This document shows, piece after piece, positions 48,558 to 60,617 of a stretch of 64,000 nucleotides of DNA. The notes under the pieces were generated by a model that saw nothing but the letters and a program-made list of their open reading frames with translations, did not search any database and was not told the DNA's origin. The first letter of the stretch is position 1, and every line of letters begins with the position of its first letter. The DNA comes from Talpa occidentalis (lineage: Eukaryota > Chordata > Mammalia > Eulipotyphla > Talpidae): contig NW_023600993.1 of the NCBI RefSeq assembly GCF_014898055.3, positions 14,288,850-14,352,849 of the forward strand, written 5' to 3'. The position numbers and the translations under genes are program-made.

Positions 48558-48714
48558 ACCTTGACTTTAAATCATTTCTCTGGATCTGATCCACCACATT
48601 TCACCTAGGAGTTTCTTGAAAGCATTATACTTTGGCTCTATGTCAAGAAACCAAGTAAGTCCTCTGTTCAAAACAGAGGCTTAAATCAAGAACAAGAACT
48701 TATTTCCCTTGATT

Positions 48715-48990
48715 CTGTATGTTGACCGGATGTTCACACTGCTGGCTTCACCGTGGTTCACTCACAAGGCTGATTAGTGGGAGAATTTCCTGCAAAGTCC
48801 AAGGTGGCTTCATGCAAGTGCCTGGCACTATGTTCCAGCTGTTGGCTGAGCACTTTGTTTTTCTTTCACATGCTCTCTCACCTTCCACAAATATAGACTG
48901 GCTTCCTTACAGGGTGTGGTCAGGGCAAGACTCCAAGACAGCACCTTTGAAATGGCAAGACCTCTGAAGACCTAGCTTCAGATATCACAC
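48715..48990. repeat. Possible ERVL/MaLR-type LTR remnant
   Basis: The order GTTCACTCACAAGGCTGATT, AGTGGGAGAATTTC, TTCCAGCTGTTGGCTGAG, GACTCCAAGACAGCACC and GAAGACCTAGCTTCAGATAT is reminiscent of a mammalian endogenous-retrovirus-like LTR. No internal viral gene is visible. The 82-codon frame here is not credible as a gene. Confidence 0.3.
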
Positions 48991-49766
48991 TTAGTCACAA
49001 AGGAGAGTAAATACGCTTTACTTCTTGTGATCGGGAATGACCAAATTTGCTGTTGTGTTCTACAATGGGCAACACCAAATTAAAATTGAAACTACATTGC
49101 GGCTGATTTCTTTAGTAAAATCCCTCCCCTGTGTTTCCCCCCAGCCCCATTACATAGTTATTGTTCAATCAGCAGTTCTCAAGTGGGGGTGATTTTATCC
49201 TGTTCTTTCCCAAGGGCCATTTGGTAATGTCTGGAACCATTTTTGATTCTTACAACTCGTATTGGGATTTGTTTCTAAAAGTTAATGGGTAGAGGCCAGG
49301 AATCATGTTAATTGTCTGGTAATTCACATGATAGTCCTTGATAACAAAGAATTAACTGGTTCAAAATATCAATCGTGCTGAGGTAGATTAACTCTGTCTT
49401 CTATGGAATACAATTCTAGCAAGTTGCCAGAGTAGAACTTAGGTCAAGAATAATACCTAAAGGTATTCTTTTTACACAGCCTGAAATGATTTAAAAATTT
49501 GAAGGGATCATAAATTTCCTTTGGATATAAAGGGACTTTAGGCATTCTGCCTTTCTAACATTCATTATTTATGAACAAACCATTTCAGATAGAATATGAA
49601 CCACTCAAACCCTTCTTTAAGATTCAAACTGAAAACAATATTCATACTTTTGAGACTTTGCCTATTAGTTTTAATTTTCAACTTTCATTCTGGCTTCCAA
49701 CCCAAACTAAGGGATGGGTACACATGTATGCATGTGCCACATGTATTGTCTCTGTCATATGTGTAC

Positions 49767-49790
49767 ATACACACACACACACACACAATG
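49767..49790 (+). repeat. (CA)n microsatellite
   Basis: Roughly 10-11 CA units preceded by an imperfect GTGTACATA stretch. Confidence 0.93.
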
Positions 49791-49794
49791 TTTT

Positions 49795-50500
49795 AGCTAA
49801 TTCTGTCAGAAATCTTTTAAGGACTTTCCCACATTGCTTTAAAGGCTGAGAAGTGTGTATTAATTGATCAAAACCCTTGTCTCATTAACTCAAGAATAAC
49901 AATTTATATAAACCCTGAGACTTTTTTCAAACTGTATCTATTCATCTAGGCTGATAGAAGTCACAAAACCTACCATGGATTCTCCACCATATTGTCCTTG
50001 GTGAGGTTTAAATATTCAAGGATATCTACAGTGCAATTTAAAACAAAAAGGGATATATTGGTAATAACACAAAACAAGGTAGAATTGTACTCAACAATAA
50101 ATTAGGCTTTCTTAAGGAGGAGAAAAATAAAAATGTTGAAAAGGCCATCGTGGGCAGTCTGTTGAGTTTTTAGATTAGAAAGGCAAAAATAAGAACAGTA
50201 CTCCAAATAGTCCTGTTCTCTATTCTCAACGCCAGTTTATGAGCTGCTCTTAGCTTGCATGGTCACCAAGTCTGCTAATTCACTTTTCTTACCCAAACAC
50301 ATCCCATCTGCTTTCTCCTGAAGGTATGTGATCACAGGTACCTTACCTTATCAAGAAGGACATACTGACACCCCCTAGTAATTGACAGAGGCTGTTCACT
50401 GATATGCCTGCTGCAAGGCAGTGTTTACTAAAGATGGTGGAGGAGATGGCTATTTGAACACCTCGATATGTGTATTCTACATCAGCTCAGGGCTATGGAT
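49795..50500. other. Unique sequence, no gene seen
   Basis: Nothing assignable. Confidence 0.35.
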
Positions 50501-50501
50501 T

Positions 50502-50502
<1 letters not shown>

Positions 50503-50546
<44 letters not shown>
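50503..50546 (+). repeat. (GA)n microsatellite
   Basis: About 22 perfect GA units. Confidence 0.97.
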
Positions 50547-50549
<3 letters not shown>

Positions 50550-50550
<1 letters not shown>

Positions 50551-51560
50551 TACAAATTCAAGAATCCCCTGAGATTAACAAAATAGTTCCCCTAATTTAT
50601 GCATGAGACTAAATTCACAGTTATAATTAAGATCACTTTAGTTGCCTCCACAACAGATTAATTCCTCTTTTCCACTAAAGAGTTGGTGTCCTGAAAGCAA
50701 TATTTTACTGGTGAGCAATTGCTGAAATCTGTTTGCTTAACAAAGCAATTATCGATAACTTGCAATCGCCTAATGCTGCCCAAATGATCGACTTGTGAGC
50801 AAAAGTAGTCTCACCTCTCAAAAGTGAGGGTATACTGCTATTTCAGGGAAGGCTGAGAAACAGTATATTTTTTCCAGAGAGCTGTGTCAAGAAACAATAA
50901 CTCTTAAACTAGGGAAAGTCACATTCTCACATAAGCAGGAGCAGCGCTTCTCAAGGCCTGAACACTTTGAGTTTTCTGTTTCATGCTTCTTGACCTTTGT
51001 CCTCAATCTATATTTCACTTCAAAATAATGGCATCGGATAATGGAAATAGTCATCTTTAACTGGTGGTGTCACAGAAGCAAGATCTTTTCCTTAGAGGCC
51101 TTCACACATAGGTATCCTCCAAAGAGCAGGTGATTGAACTCCCTTTGAAATGCCTTCAGAATGCCAGCATTTTCTCTGCAACCACAGCAGGAAAATGTAG
51201 TTATCCAAAGCAGGTCTACTTCTTCAAGTAGCTGTTTCGTGGGCTGATTTTGTCAAGCCTCTTACTTCTCCATACTGAGAAGTAGACAGTATCTGCTTCT
51301 GATGACACTCACCCATCTCTTGAGTTCTTAAAACTCTAGAACACTGGCTTTGAAGTATCACTGCCTATTTCCTAAGGTAGAAGGACACTCACTTAAAGGA
51401 CTCACAGGAGAGCTGTACCATTCAAACCACTTTACAGCATTTCTTCCTGTAGATGGTAGCAATAAGAATAGGGAAAGATTAAGACTTTTCTAGCAGCCAG
51501 AATAATGCCACCTGAGTTTTACAGAGTGTTAGACCTTTTCAAAGTATACTCAAATGCATC
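50550..51560. other. Unique sequence, no gene seen
   Basis: Balanced composition, no repeat family recognised, no splice-supported ORF. Confidence 0.35.
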
Positions 51561-51569
51561 ACAGAGAGA

Positions 51570-51725
51570 GGCAGGAGAGTGTAATGGTCAAAAACAAACT
51601 TTGGAGACAAAGTGACATATTTTTAGCAAAGTGACAGCTCAGTTTCTTTATTTGTAAAAGGTAGGACCTAAGTGGCAGTGTTATCACAAAGATGTGATGT
51701 ATGTAAATAGCTTAATCTCAGGGCT
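51570..51725 (+). repeat. MIR
   Basis: GAGAGTGTAATGGTCAAAAA, CTTTGGAGACAAAGTGACAT, AGCTCAGTTTCTTTATTTGT and AAAGGTAGGACC fit a shortened MIR. Confidence 0.7.
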
Positions 51726-51777
51726 ATTCCCTACTTGCCTCTTAATATTGGTGGTAATTATTATTTTTTAAAGCTTC

Positions 51778-52037
51778 TTTTTTTTAAAGATTTATTTATT
51801 TATACAAGCACTGGGTACAGTCAGAAGCGTGGGAGGGTGAGAGAATTCACCAGAGCCAGAGCAGGGAGCAGAACAGGCAGACTGACGATGTACACTGCTG
51901 AAGGGAGCAGGGGGCAGCAGGAGAGGTCTGCGCGCCATGTGGGACCCTCACCAGCAGCTGGGGATCGAACTGGTGCTGCAGAGGCTGTGGGCAGCTTTGC
52001 AGCCCAGCGCTCAACTGCTGCGCCACCGGGGAGGCCC
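51778..52037 (-). mobile_element. tRNA-derived SINE, subfamily A, antisense
   Basis: TTTTAAAGATTTATTTATTT then the reverse of CTGACTGTACCCAGTGCTTG marks subfamily A; head GAGGCCC at the right. The tRNA-related part is near consensus (GATCGAACTGG at 51963). Flanks TGGTGGTAATTATTATT (51749-51765) and TGGCGGTTATTATTA (52038-52052) look like a diverged duplication. Confidence 0.93.
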
Positions 52038-52180
52038 TGGCGGTTATTATTAGTACTAAACACAGATGTCCTTTTCATCATTTATGTGTCATGTATTGAG
52101 ATCTTAAAATAGCCATTACAGATTTATTGCTAAAGCACAGAGCTGAGGAAAAGAAATGACATCAGATCCCGGCTCCCAAA

Positions 52181-52344
52181 AAACATGCCATATGCCTACC
52201 GTGGAGCCCCAAAGAGCAAACTGGCTTTTGTATCATCCACGGCCAGATAACCACATTCTCATTAAAGTCTTCTCCAAGATCCTGAATTCCAGCTGAAGTC
52301 TTTTAAATAGTAGCTCCAAACATTGTGCACGCTGGCTAAAGCAT
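52181..52344 (+). repeat. 164-bp dispersed direct repeat, copy 1
   Basis: Matches 54631-54796 over its whole length with about seven substitutions and one 2-base indel (about 95% identity). Starts AAACATGCCATATGCC and ends GCTGGCTAAAGCAT. Not part of the SINE, L1, L2 or MIR sequence I can recognise. Confidence 0.95.
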
Positions 52345-52958
52345 CTAGGTTATCAATTTGGAACCAGCATCTAAAATTTGGAGAGTGCTGACAGGGCAGG
52401 AATAGTGCTGTAACAGATTGACTACTTTTCCTATTTTTTCTCCACACCATGAGGAACACCTTTTTTACGATCTTTTTCTGAGGTGCTAATTCACTAAACA
52501 ACAGCACACATTACCCCAGGCACCAAATCCTTCAGGATGCTCCCAAGTTGCCCATCTTTTGAGGATGGTTGGGGGCCACAGAAAGCCCAACAACTGTTTG
52601 AAAGCCTTCCGCCTGGGGTGCCAAAGAATTATGAGTGGAGAAAATACTGGGGTGGGAGGAATATAAGAATATAAGATGCTAAACTAAGCATCTTAAAGAA
52701 TAGATGAGAAAGGACTTGAAAGCTTTAAACCATCCAGCAAATTTCACCATAGAGATGGATGGGTCGTCAGAGAAAGAATCTGAATTAAAATAGGAAAATA
52801 ACACACTGAAAAGCCTGACACCCTTGAAGCAAACCCATGCACAGAGGCTGCCTTTTCTACAAGTCTGAAGTCCAAAGTTGGAATGTAGACATACATAAGC
52901 GAAGGGAGATCACTTGACTAATAGGCTCTTCTTGAACACTTAAAAATACAATGATCAG

Positions 52959-53069
52959 GGCCTCCCCTGGTGGCTCAGTGGTTGAGCGCTGGGTTGCGAG
53001 GCTGCCCGTAGCCTCTGCAGTGCCAGTTCAATCCCCAGCCACCGGCGACGGTCCCACACACACACACAC
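52959..53069 (+). mobile_element. Short tRNA-part-only SINE copy
   Basis: Only the tRNA-related head plus GACGGTCCCACA remains, about 95 bp, followed by (CA)n of seven or eight units in place of an A-rich tail. Perfect 16-bp target duplications AAAATACAATGATCAG at 52943-52958 and 53070-53085 show that this truncated form itself was inserted. Confidence 0.93.
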
Positions 53070-53352
53070 AAAATACAATGATCAGAGAACTACAGATATC
53101 TTTTATAGGAATATGTCAAATTTGTGGAAAAATCAAAGCCATGGTTGACCTGAGAGAAGGCAGACAAGAAAGCCAGAAGCCATAAATACTTTCTTTCCTT
53201 TGAGAAACTTTGAGGTAAAAAAAGAGATATGGAGAGAGTAGCTTGAAGGTTGTATGTCCACTCATTGTGTTTGAGAGAGTGCTGCCATTTTGTGATTTCC
53301 ATCTTTTCCTTCCCTTGAATTGGTTACTATGGTTTCAGTTCTGGTGTTGAAA

Positions 53353-53379
53353 GTGTGTGTGTGTGTGTGTGTGTGTGTT
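53353..53379 (+). repeat. (GT)n microsatellite
   Basis: About 13 GT units. Confidence 0.95.
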
Positions 53380-53389
53380 TTAGATGTTT

Positions 53390-54630
53390 CTCTTCAATTG
53401 GAGAATAATGTTCTGGGTTTGTATCTCAGAAGAGGTCATATTTTTAGGGAGTTCTGTTCATTATGTGGGTGTGTTTTGCCTGAGTAGAGATAAATATGTT
53501 TATCCTCCATTTTAATACCAAAATGATGAGGCTAAAAACAGTTGGGTGCAAGTGTTAAAGGTAAAACAGGAAATTCTCATTAAGATGCACAAAAAAAAGC
53601 AATATTTTCCTATAGTTTGCTATTGTTTTATAAACCTTTAATATAGTTCTACCTGGATGTTATCCTGATGGTATTTACCTGCCAATACACTGACTCTGAA
53701 ATTTAGAATGTCACAGCAAGCCTTCTGGGGCATATTCATTTCTTTCAGTTGCTGTCAATCTTTTCTATCTGAACTTTTTCAAGGTATAGTGAGATGAATT
53801 AATCTTTATAATTTTCACCTAGAAAACTTGTGCAGCTCAGGTGTTGATGGTTAGTTTCTTTGTCCTTAGCTGTTTCCATCTTGAAGCAGTTAGTTCAATG
53901 ACTTCGTTTCATAACTGCCAAGATATCACGTGTTTTCCATCTAAGGTTTATAGGAAATATTTTGTAAAAAATAAAGATATTGTCTAGCAAAGCTACCAAA
54001 CACCATAGAGGATGTTGGATGGAAATGAGCAAGCAAGTGATTCTCACCTGGGTATCTGGTGTGAGCTGGAGAATACAGAGGCTTGGGAGCTCCGTGGGTG
54101 TGTGGACTGAAACAAGAGCTTTATGATATCAATGTCAGGAGCTGAGATGTGGAAGCTGGAAGCTGAGTTTGACATCTCAGGCTAACATCCTGTGTGTAGA
54201 CTACAATCCAGTGAACATTTAGGTATCAGCATTCTCAGGGTGGATTTGATTCATTACAGAACTTTTGGGTGGAGCTAAAATACCAATACACGTTGACCAA
54301 ACTTACCCCTCTTATTTTGAAATAACAGATGATCATCATTTACATAAATTTAATGCCTTTAATTTGTTCTGAACTTTGTCTTTGGAGTTTCAGAGTGCAC
54401 TGAAGCAGGGGAGGCGATTAACTTTAGAATATTCCATATTTCACTGAGGGTTTAAATTATGAATGAATGAGTATATGAATTAGATCTATTTATAAGCTAA
54501 CTGGCTCTATCACCTTTGCTTTACAAAATAGCTTTATGTGCTGGTTTCCTGACAGAAAACCCAGCCTCTGTGTGGGTAATTTTGCATCTAATTTTTAGTT
54601 AAGGTATTCTTTTCTCTGACTGCCCTATGA
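53390..54630. other. Unique sequence, no gene seen
   Basis: No repeat or coding signal recognised between the two copies of the 164-bp repeat apart from the (GT)n and the short SINE. Confidence 0.35.
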
Positions 54631-54796
54631 AAACATATGCCATATGCCTACCGTGGAGCCCCAAAGAGCAAACTGGCTTTTGAATCATCCACGGCCAGAT
54701 AACCACATTCTCATTAAAAGCTTCTCCAAGATCCTGAATTCCAACTGAAGTCTTTTAAATAGTATCTCCAAACACTGTGCATGCTGGCTAAAGCAT
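54631..54796 (+). repeat. 164-bp dispersed direct repeat, copy 2
   Basis: Second copy of 52181-52344, same orientation, 2450 bp downstream. It carries an extra AT at the left end (AAACATATGCC). Flanks on both sides differ from copy 1 and no target duplication is evident. Confidence 0.95.
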
Positions 54797-54799
54797 TTC

Positions 54800-56160
54800 C
54801 CTTACACACAAACACACTTTACAGTTGGAATGCCATTTCTTAGGGTACTCTAAATACTTTACCTCTCCTCTTTTTTCTTTCTTGCTTCTGCTTTTCTCCT
54901 TCGTTTCCCAGGACTTGTATGAACCCCACTCAGTGTGTCCCTCTAATCTTCTTGTATACTGATCTTGTCATGCGATGTCATTTAATTTATTTGGTAGGGT
55001 GGCTTTCTTTCCTTCTGAGAATCTCAAAAAGAAAAAGTCAGGACAATTGCTTCTATTGGTTAGAATATCTGATCACTAATGGGAAATAAAAAATACAATC
55101 TTTCCTTTACATGGGAATTGAATGATGTATACAAATTTGTTTGAAATTTGGGACAGAAATAAGAACATTAGAATATATTCATGGATTTTTTTCCCCCTAG
55201 AAAGAATATGTTCTTGAGGTCTTCATCTGGACTAGAATGTACATTATTATTTTAAAATGTTTGTGAAGATGGTCTAAGTAAACCTCTCATCTAGAAAATT
55301 CCATTCAGAGTTCTTATAAATATTGAGTAACAGCTCACAAATCATGGGGTTCAGCAAGTTTCACACAAGTCACTCAGAGTGTCTCAGTGAACAAATTTTA
55401 CTTCATGGAGGACATGCCCCATGAAAGTTAAATTTATGGTATTCTGGGAATTCCAAGATGATGTCATCTGAGTCTGAGAATACTACTGTGATGCAGTAAT
55501 GATGCCTTCTATATTTTCTGGGCCTATTTTTTGACAAGGAATCAGAGTTTTCTGGCAAGCAGGATGCACATCAGAGACATAAGAGGCACGTCTTGGTGAC
55601 TTCCGCCTGAAAACCCATGCACAGCTTCCTGTTTTGGTCTGATAACCTTCCCCTGGGCTTTCATAGATGCAAAATTACCCACACAGAGATGGGTTGCCCA
55701 TGCAAAAGAGGAGGTGTCTTATTTTTGGAAAACTTTGCTTCATGTTATCTTTGTTGTTTTATTCTACTTAGCCCATTTCCTCTAAAATATCACACTAACA
55801 AAATGTCATTCCACTTGTCCTTGGGAAATGACCTTCCCCCCACCCCAGGAGGCTTATTCTTCCTGATGTCTGTTTGCTTATGACACTCCTCTAAGAGTAT
55901 TGTCCCAGGAGCTCACAATATTGATGGCCAGCTGAAATATCTTAGATATACACTGCTTGTTCATTTGATCAGCCATTTGAAAATATCTGTAACCTAGCTT
56001 GTCTCTACATGTATCGTTGGCTATGAAGATGCCTTAAATGTTCATTACACTTTCAAGTGATTTGCAGTTTGGGAGTTAAACTTACATTAACTATTGGGTA
56101 AAATAAAAAAGAAAATGATTATCTTCTTTAAAAAGTAAAGATCTAGTGTTGTGAGGAATT
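54800..56160. other. Unique sequence, no gene seen
   Basis: No repeat family or exon recognised. An 88-codon frame (55617-55883) lacks supporting features. Confidence 0.35.
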
Positions 56161-56164
56161 TCCT

Positions 56165-56452
56165 CATTCACCTTTTTAGTTATTGTATATCCTGCTCTGT
56201 GATGTGCCTGTTCAAGTTTTTTGCCCATGATTTCCCTTTGGACCTACATCTTTTTTAATTGAGGGAGTTGTTTATGTGGTCTGGATATGCATACTTAATA
56301 TGAATATATTTATTCCAGATATGACTTGTTTATTGGTTTTCTTAAGGTTTTCATTTTGATATAGTCTACTATTTTTCTTATAAAATTACTACTTTCTGGG
56401 TCCAATTAAAGGAATTTTCACCAACTCTAAAATCATGAAGATACACCTGATG
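56165..56452 (-). repeat. Old L1, antisense (left part)
   Basis: TTGTATATCCTGCTCTGTGA, GTGTTCAAGTTTTTTGCCCA-like, CCAGATATGACTTGTTTATT, TTTCATTTTGATATAGTCTA and AAAATCATGAAGATACACCT are antisense L1 ORF2 motifs; the SINE at 56469 interrupts it and it continues to about 56790. Confidence 0.7.
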
Positions 56453-56468
56453 CTCCTGTATTTTCTTT

Positions 56469-56752
56469 CTTTTTTTTAAAATTTTTAAAAAAGATTTATT
56501 TATTTATACAAGCCCTGGGGTAGAGGCCAGAGGCACAGGAGGGTGAGAGAATCCACCAGAGACAGAGCAGGGAGCAGAACAGGCAGAAGGACCGAAGTAC
56601 ACTGCTGAGGGGAGCAGCGGGCAAGACAGGAGAGGTCGGCTGTGCCATGTGGGAATCTCCCTTGTGGTCTGGAAATCGAACTGGCACCACGGAGGCTGTG
56701 GACAGCTTCATAGCAGTGCGCTCAACCCACTGTGCCACTGGGGGAGCTCCTA
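56469..56752 (-). mobile_element. tRNA-derived SINE, subfamily B, antisense
   Basis: Tail reverse AAAAAAGATTTATTTATTTA, body, and head GGGGGAGCTCC-like. Perfect 16-bp target duplications CTCCTGTATTTTCTTT (56453-56468, 56753-56768). Confidence 0.95.
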
Positions 56753-56794
56753 CTCCTGTATTTTCTTTGAAGTTTTGGTATACAGTGTAAGTTA

Positions 56795-57420
56795 TTAGTG
56801 AAATGTAAATTTAAACCAATGAGTTATTATCACACATTCACACTAGAATAGCTAAAATTAAAATGACTGACAATATTAAGTGTTAACAAGGATATGGAGC
56901 AACTGAAATCATCATATTTTACCAGTTAGAATATAAAATGCCTGATCACCTTGGAAGTCAGTCTGACTGTTTCTCAGTTAGGTAAGCAATCACCTAAACT
57001 ATCGCTTAGTGCTTTCTCTTTTAGGATTTTCCCAAAAGAAAGACTGGTACCAATGAAAGGACTTTTGCATAATGTTAATGGCATCCCTATTCACAATAGC
57101 CAATCATTCATATGTCCATCAGGGAAAGAGTGAATAAATAAACACTGATTTATGTATACAATGGAGTATTACTCAGCAATTGAAAGACAAAATAATGACA
57201 TGCATAAACAATATGGATTATTTTCAAAATGTTGAGCTAAAGAAGTCTTCTACCAAACAGTAATGCTATATGATTTAACTTATATGAAGCTGCAGAACAG
57301 ATAAAGCTCATTGGTAATGTAATAAATCAGAGCAGTGGTTACTCTCCAAGGAGGCTTGTCTGGAACATGGAAGGAGGAAACATTCTGGGGTTTCTGTTAA
57401 GAAATTTATGCCTTTTAATG
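56795..57420 (+). repeat. L1 ORF2/3' fragment
   Basis: CCAATGAGTTATTATCACAC, ACTAGAATAGCTAAAATTAA, AAGGATATGGAGCAACTGAA, CCTATTCACAATAGCCAATC and ATACAATGGAGTATTACTCA are in L1 3' order. Confidence 0.88.
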
Positions 57421-57439
57421 CTCTTTCTTCTTGTTGTTA

Positions 57440-57700
57440 TTTGTTGAGTGAAGTGTCAAATATGATAGTGAGATTTCAAGTGTTGGCATTTGGGAAGATG
57501 CTAAATTGTTAACAAGAATACAGAAGACCACAGTAAGAGTTATACATAATATTCCTGGGAGAGAATATTATGAGTTCTTTTTTGTATCTAGTGAATTTAA
57601 GACAAGTTGAGATGTTCCAAATGCAACTGATAATAACGGTATGGAATTTAGGAGAGAAATAAGCTAAGGAGCTTTAGATTTGTGTTGTGGCAAACTGAGG
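57440..57700 (-). repeat. LINE-2 family fragment, antisense
   Basis: GACAAGTTGAGATGTTCCAA, ATGCAACTGATAATAACGGT and GGAGCTTTAGATTTGTGTTG match the antisense L2 interior. Confidence 0.5.
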
Positions 57701-57709
57701 ATGAGAGAG

Positions 57710-58995
57710 GTACAAACATTTTCTTACCTTGTACCAGATTCTCTTGCCTACATTTTTTTTTATTTTAAAGTTTTTTCTCCATGGCTCACACCTTTTCCTG
57801 TTGTGGTATAGAAATACCTTTATCTTCTCATATCCACTCATTGTGAATAGGACCTTTGAAGTAAAGTGGTTTATCTGTTCTCCTGTGGATCAGATACAGT
57901 TTTAATTTTAAGTATTTTTATTCAATAAAATGTGGAGATGGCTCTTCAAGCGACACCCAGGGGCCACCAATTGCCTTAATCTGAAAGGGGTTTAAGCTCA
58001 CCCTCTCTTGGAAGTATCCTCTCAATGTATCTTTCAGTGCTAGTTCCTACCTCACTTAAGATGGTATTTCATGTCTCCCTTGCTGGAGAAGGAAACTTTC
58101 AGAACAAGTTCATCATATCCTACCTCACATCAACCCCTTCTCAGTGTGTTAGCCTAAACCACAGGTTAGACAGGGTTCAAGTCCCTTCCCATAGGCTGCC
58201 GAGGTATGGACAAACAATGGAGGAGGTTAAACCCATATTTAATACTGAACTGTCCTGGAGCAATAGGGACACTTTGTACTGAGCACATGGGGATGTTTCT
58301 TAACTCATAGGCCAGCTGAGATGTTCTGTTTGATATACATTTCCAGAAATTCCATGTCCTAAAAATAATAATTATATAAAGAGCTTTTTGTGTAGACATT
58401 TTTCTTTCACCATTATTTGTTATAGCAAAATAAAATGAAAGGAATCTCCATGTCCACGTTTCCATTGTCAAATATGACATACCCATTTAAAAATAACATT
58501 ATATAGTCCTTAAAATTATTTAGGAAAATTTTTTATACATTTGAAACATGCTATATATTATATTTCCTATTTTAACTCTCTTAATAATGTGGAAAGAGAA
58601 ATGATTGGAAATATATTTCTCACTCTATTATCAGTGATTTTTTAAAAAAAATTTTGGCGGTAGAATCATAAGTGGTTTCTTTCTTCTTTACTATGGACTT
58701 AGGAGCTTTTCCAAACTTTCCACACAAGCAAAAAATATCTTGAACACATTCTCAGGGCTCCAGAGTTGTAGTTATTTTCCAAAAACCTTGGTTGATTCAC
58801 TCTATTAAAAAAAAAAAGCCTTATGAAGACTATAGTCAAATTATTTCTAAAACACATGTCTTGTGCAACAAAATTGAGGTCCTTCAATCATGCTTTGTAG
58901 TGGTGTTACTTCTCAGGTTTTTTTTGTCTACACTTCAAGAAAGGAGGGTAATTTAAACAGCAAAAATTAAGCTTTCTTTACCATAAAATATCTTT
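57710..58995. other. Unassigned sequence
   Basis: No gene seen. 58380-58640 resembles a poor L1 3' end; the rest is unique. Confidence 0.3.
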
Positions 58996-58999
58996 CATT

Positions 59000-59935
59000 T
59001 ATAGTAATTCAAATCTCAAACCTATTTTAAGAAAATAACATAGTAATATATACTTGAGTTATATTTTCCCAACATTGTATTATGAAAAATGTCAAAATTA
59101 CAGCAAGGTTGAAAGAATATTATAGTGATCATTCATAGATCTATTGGTTGGATTCTGTAATTAGCATTTTAATAAGTTGTTTTAGCACATATCTATTTCT
59201 CCATCTATCAGTTCACTTTATCTTTTGATTCATTTTAAAGTAAGTAGTAGACATGAGGACATTTCATTTCTAAATATTACATTATGCACATCTTTAACTA
59301 GAATTCAGTATCCTTCATAGTCCATTTCTTGTTTCTTGGCATAAAATTTATGTGCAATGGACTTTATTAACCTTCAGCGATCAGTCGATGAGTTTTGGTA
59401 AATGCATTTATCTGTGTCACCCAAACTCTTATCACTATATGAAACAGCAAGTTTACCCAGGGATCCTTGAGGATGCTGCCCAATAATCTCTGCACTGACC
59501 TTTCCAGAACCATTCCTTGTTCTGATTAGATTCCACCCATTAATTGTTTTTCCAAATCTAGAACTTCATATAGATGGACTCACACAGCATATTGCTTTTT
59601 GTGTCAGCAACTTCACTTTGCACAGTGCTCTTGAGATTCTTTTATGTTGTTGTATTTCTTGTACAAACCTTTTTGTGGACATCTGTTTTCATTTCTTTTA
59701 GGTGAATACCTGGGGATAGAATTGTTGGTTTATAGAGAAGGTGTATATTTAGTTTTATAAGAAACGTCTTGACCTTTTTCCAAAAAGGTTGTTCCATTTT
59801 ACATTCCAGCTGCGATTTATGAGAGTCTCATTTTTTCCTTATTCTTGGCAACGCTTGACATTGTCAGTATTTAAAAAAAATTTGCTTATTCTTATGGGTA
59901 TATAGTAGCTAAATTGTATTTTTAAAATGTGTAAA
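59000..59935 (-). repeat. Old L1 3' region, antisense
   Basis: GAACTTCATATAGATGGACT, CACACAGCATATTGCTTTTT, CATTTCTTTTAGGTGAATAC, CTGGGGATAGAATTGTTGGT, AAAAGGTTGTTCCATTTTAC and CAACGCTTGACATTGTCAGT are characteristic of antisense L1. Confidence 0.85.
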
Positions 59936-60264
59936 TACTTGGTCAGTTTCTTTGCTATCCAAATTGAAAGAAGAAAAAGAGCCAAGTTTTGCTTCAAGAC
60001 ACCTGTACTCACTGAGTCTATAGTATAATGAAATTGGCAAAAAAACTCTGTGTTTTGTGAGAATTCATTTTTCTCCCATGGAGAACTCCCTTTTCTCAAC
60101 ATTTGAGTGATATTTACAATAGGCTCATTTTACAATTATCCTTATTATGATGATTTTTGGTTCCCTCCTCCTAAATCCTTGTCTTCTCCTGCTTCTCCAC
60201 TGTCCCATTCTCTTGGATTTAGGAGTTGCTTCCTATATTCAAGGTGTATTGGTTATGTTGCTTC

Positions 60265-60415
60265 TCACACTCTTGCCTAGGATGTAGACACTGTGTCCAT
60301 GTCTCATTTCTCTTCTTAATCCCTAGACATTTTGAAAAAAGGACAATATTTAATTCACTTAGCCCCAGTCCCTGCATCCAGTAAGTGCTCACTGAACACT
60401 TACTGAATGTGTGAT
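60265..60415 (+). repeat. LINE-2 3' end
   Basis: GACACTGTGTCCATGTCTCA, CAGTCCCTGCATCCAGTAAG and TGCTCACTGAACACTTACTG then AATGTGTG are L2 3' blocks. Confidence 0.7.
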
Positions 60416-60439
60416 TAAATGAGAGGTGATGGGGAACTT

Positions 60440-60600
60440 ACCAACAGGGCCAGATTCTACCATCTACCAGCTGTGTCATATCAAGAAAGTTACTGACCCT
60501 CTCTGAGTCTCAGTTTCCACCTGAAAAATGAGCATAATGAGAATACCTACCTTACTGAAATTTCATGGGGTTTTATGAGTTAACTTTAAAAAGTGCATAG
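60440..60600 (+). repeat. MIR
   Basis: CAGCTGTGTCATATCAAGAA, GAGTCTCAGTTTCCACCTGA, GAGCATAATGAGAATACCTA and GGTTTTATGAGTTAA in MIR order. Confidence 0.88.
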
Positions 60601-60617
60601 AAGACTATCTAGAATAA

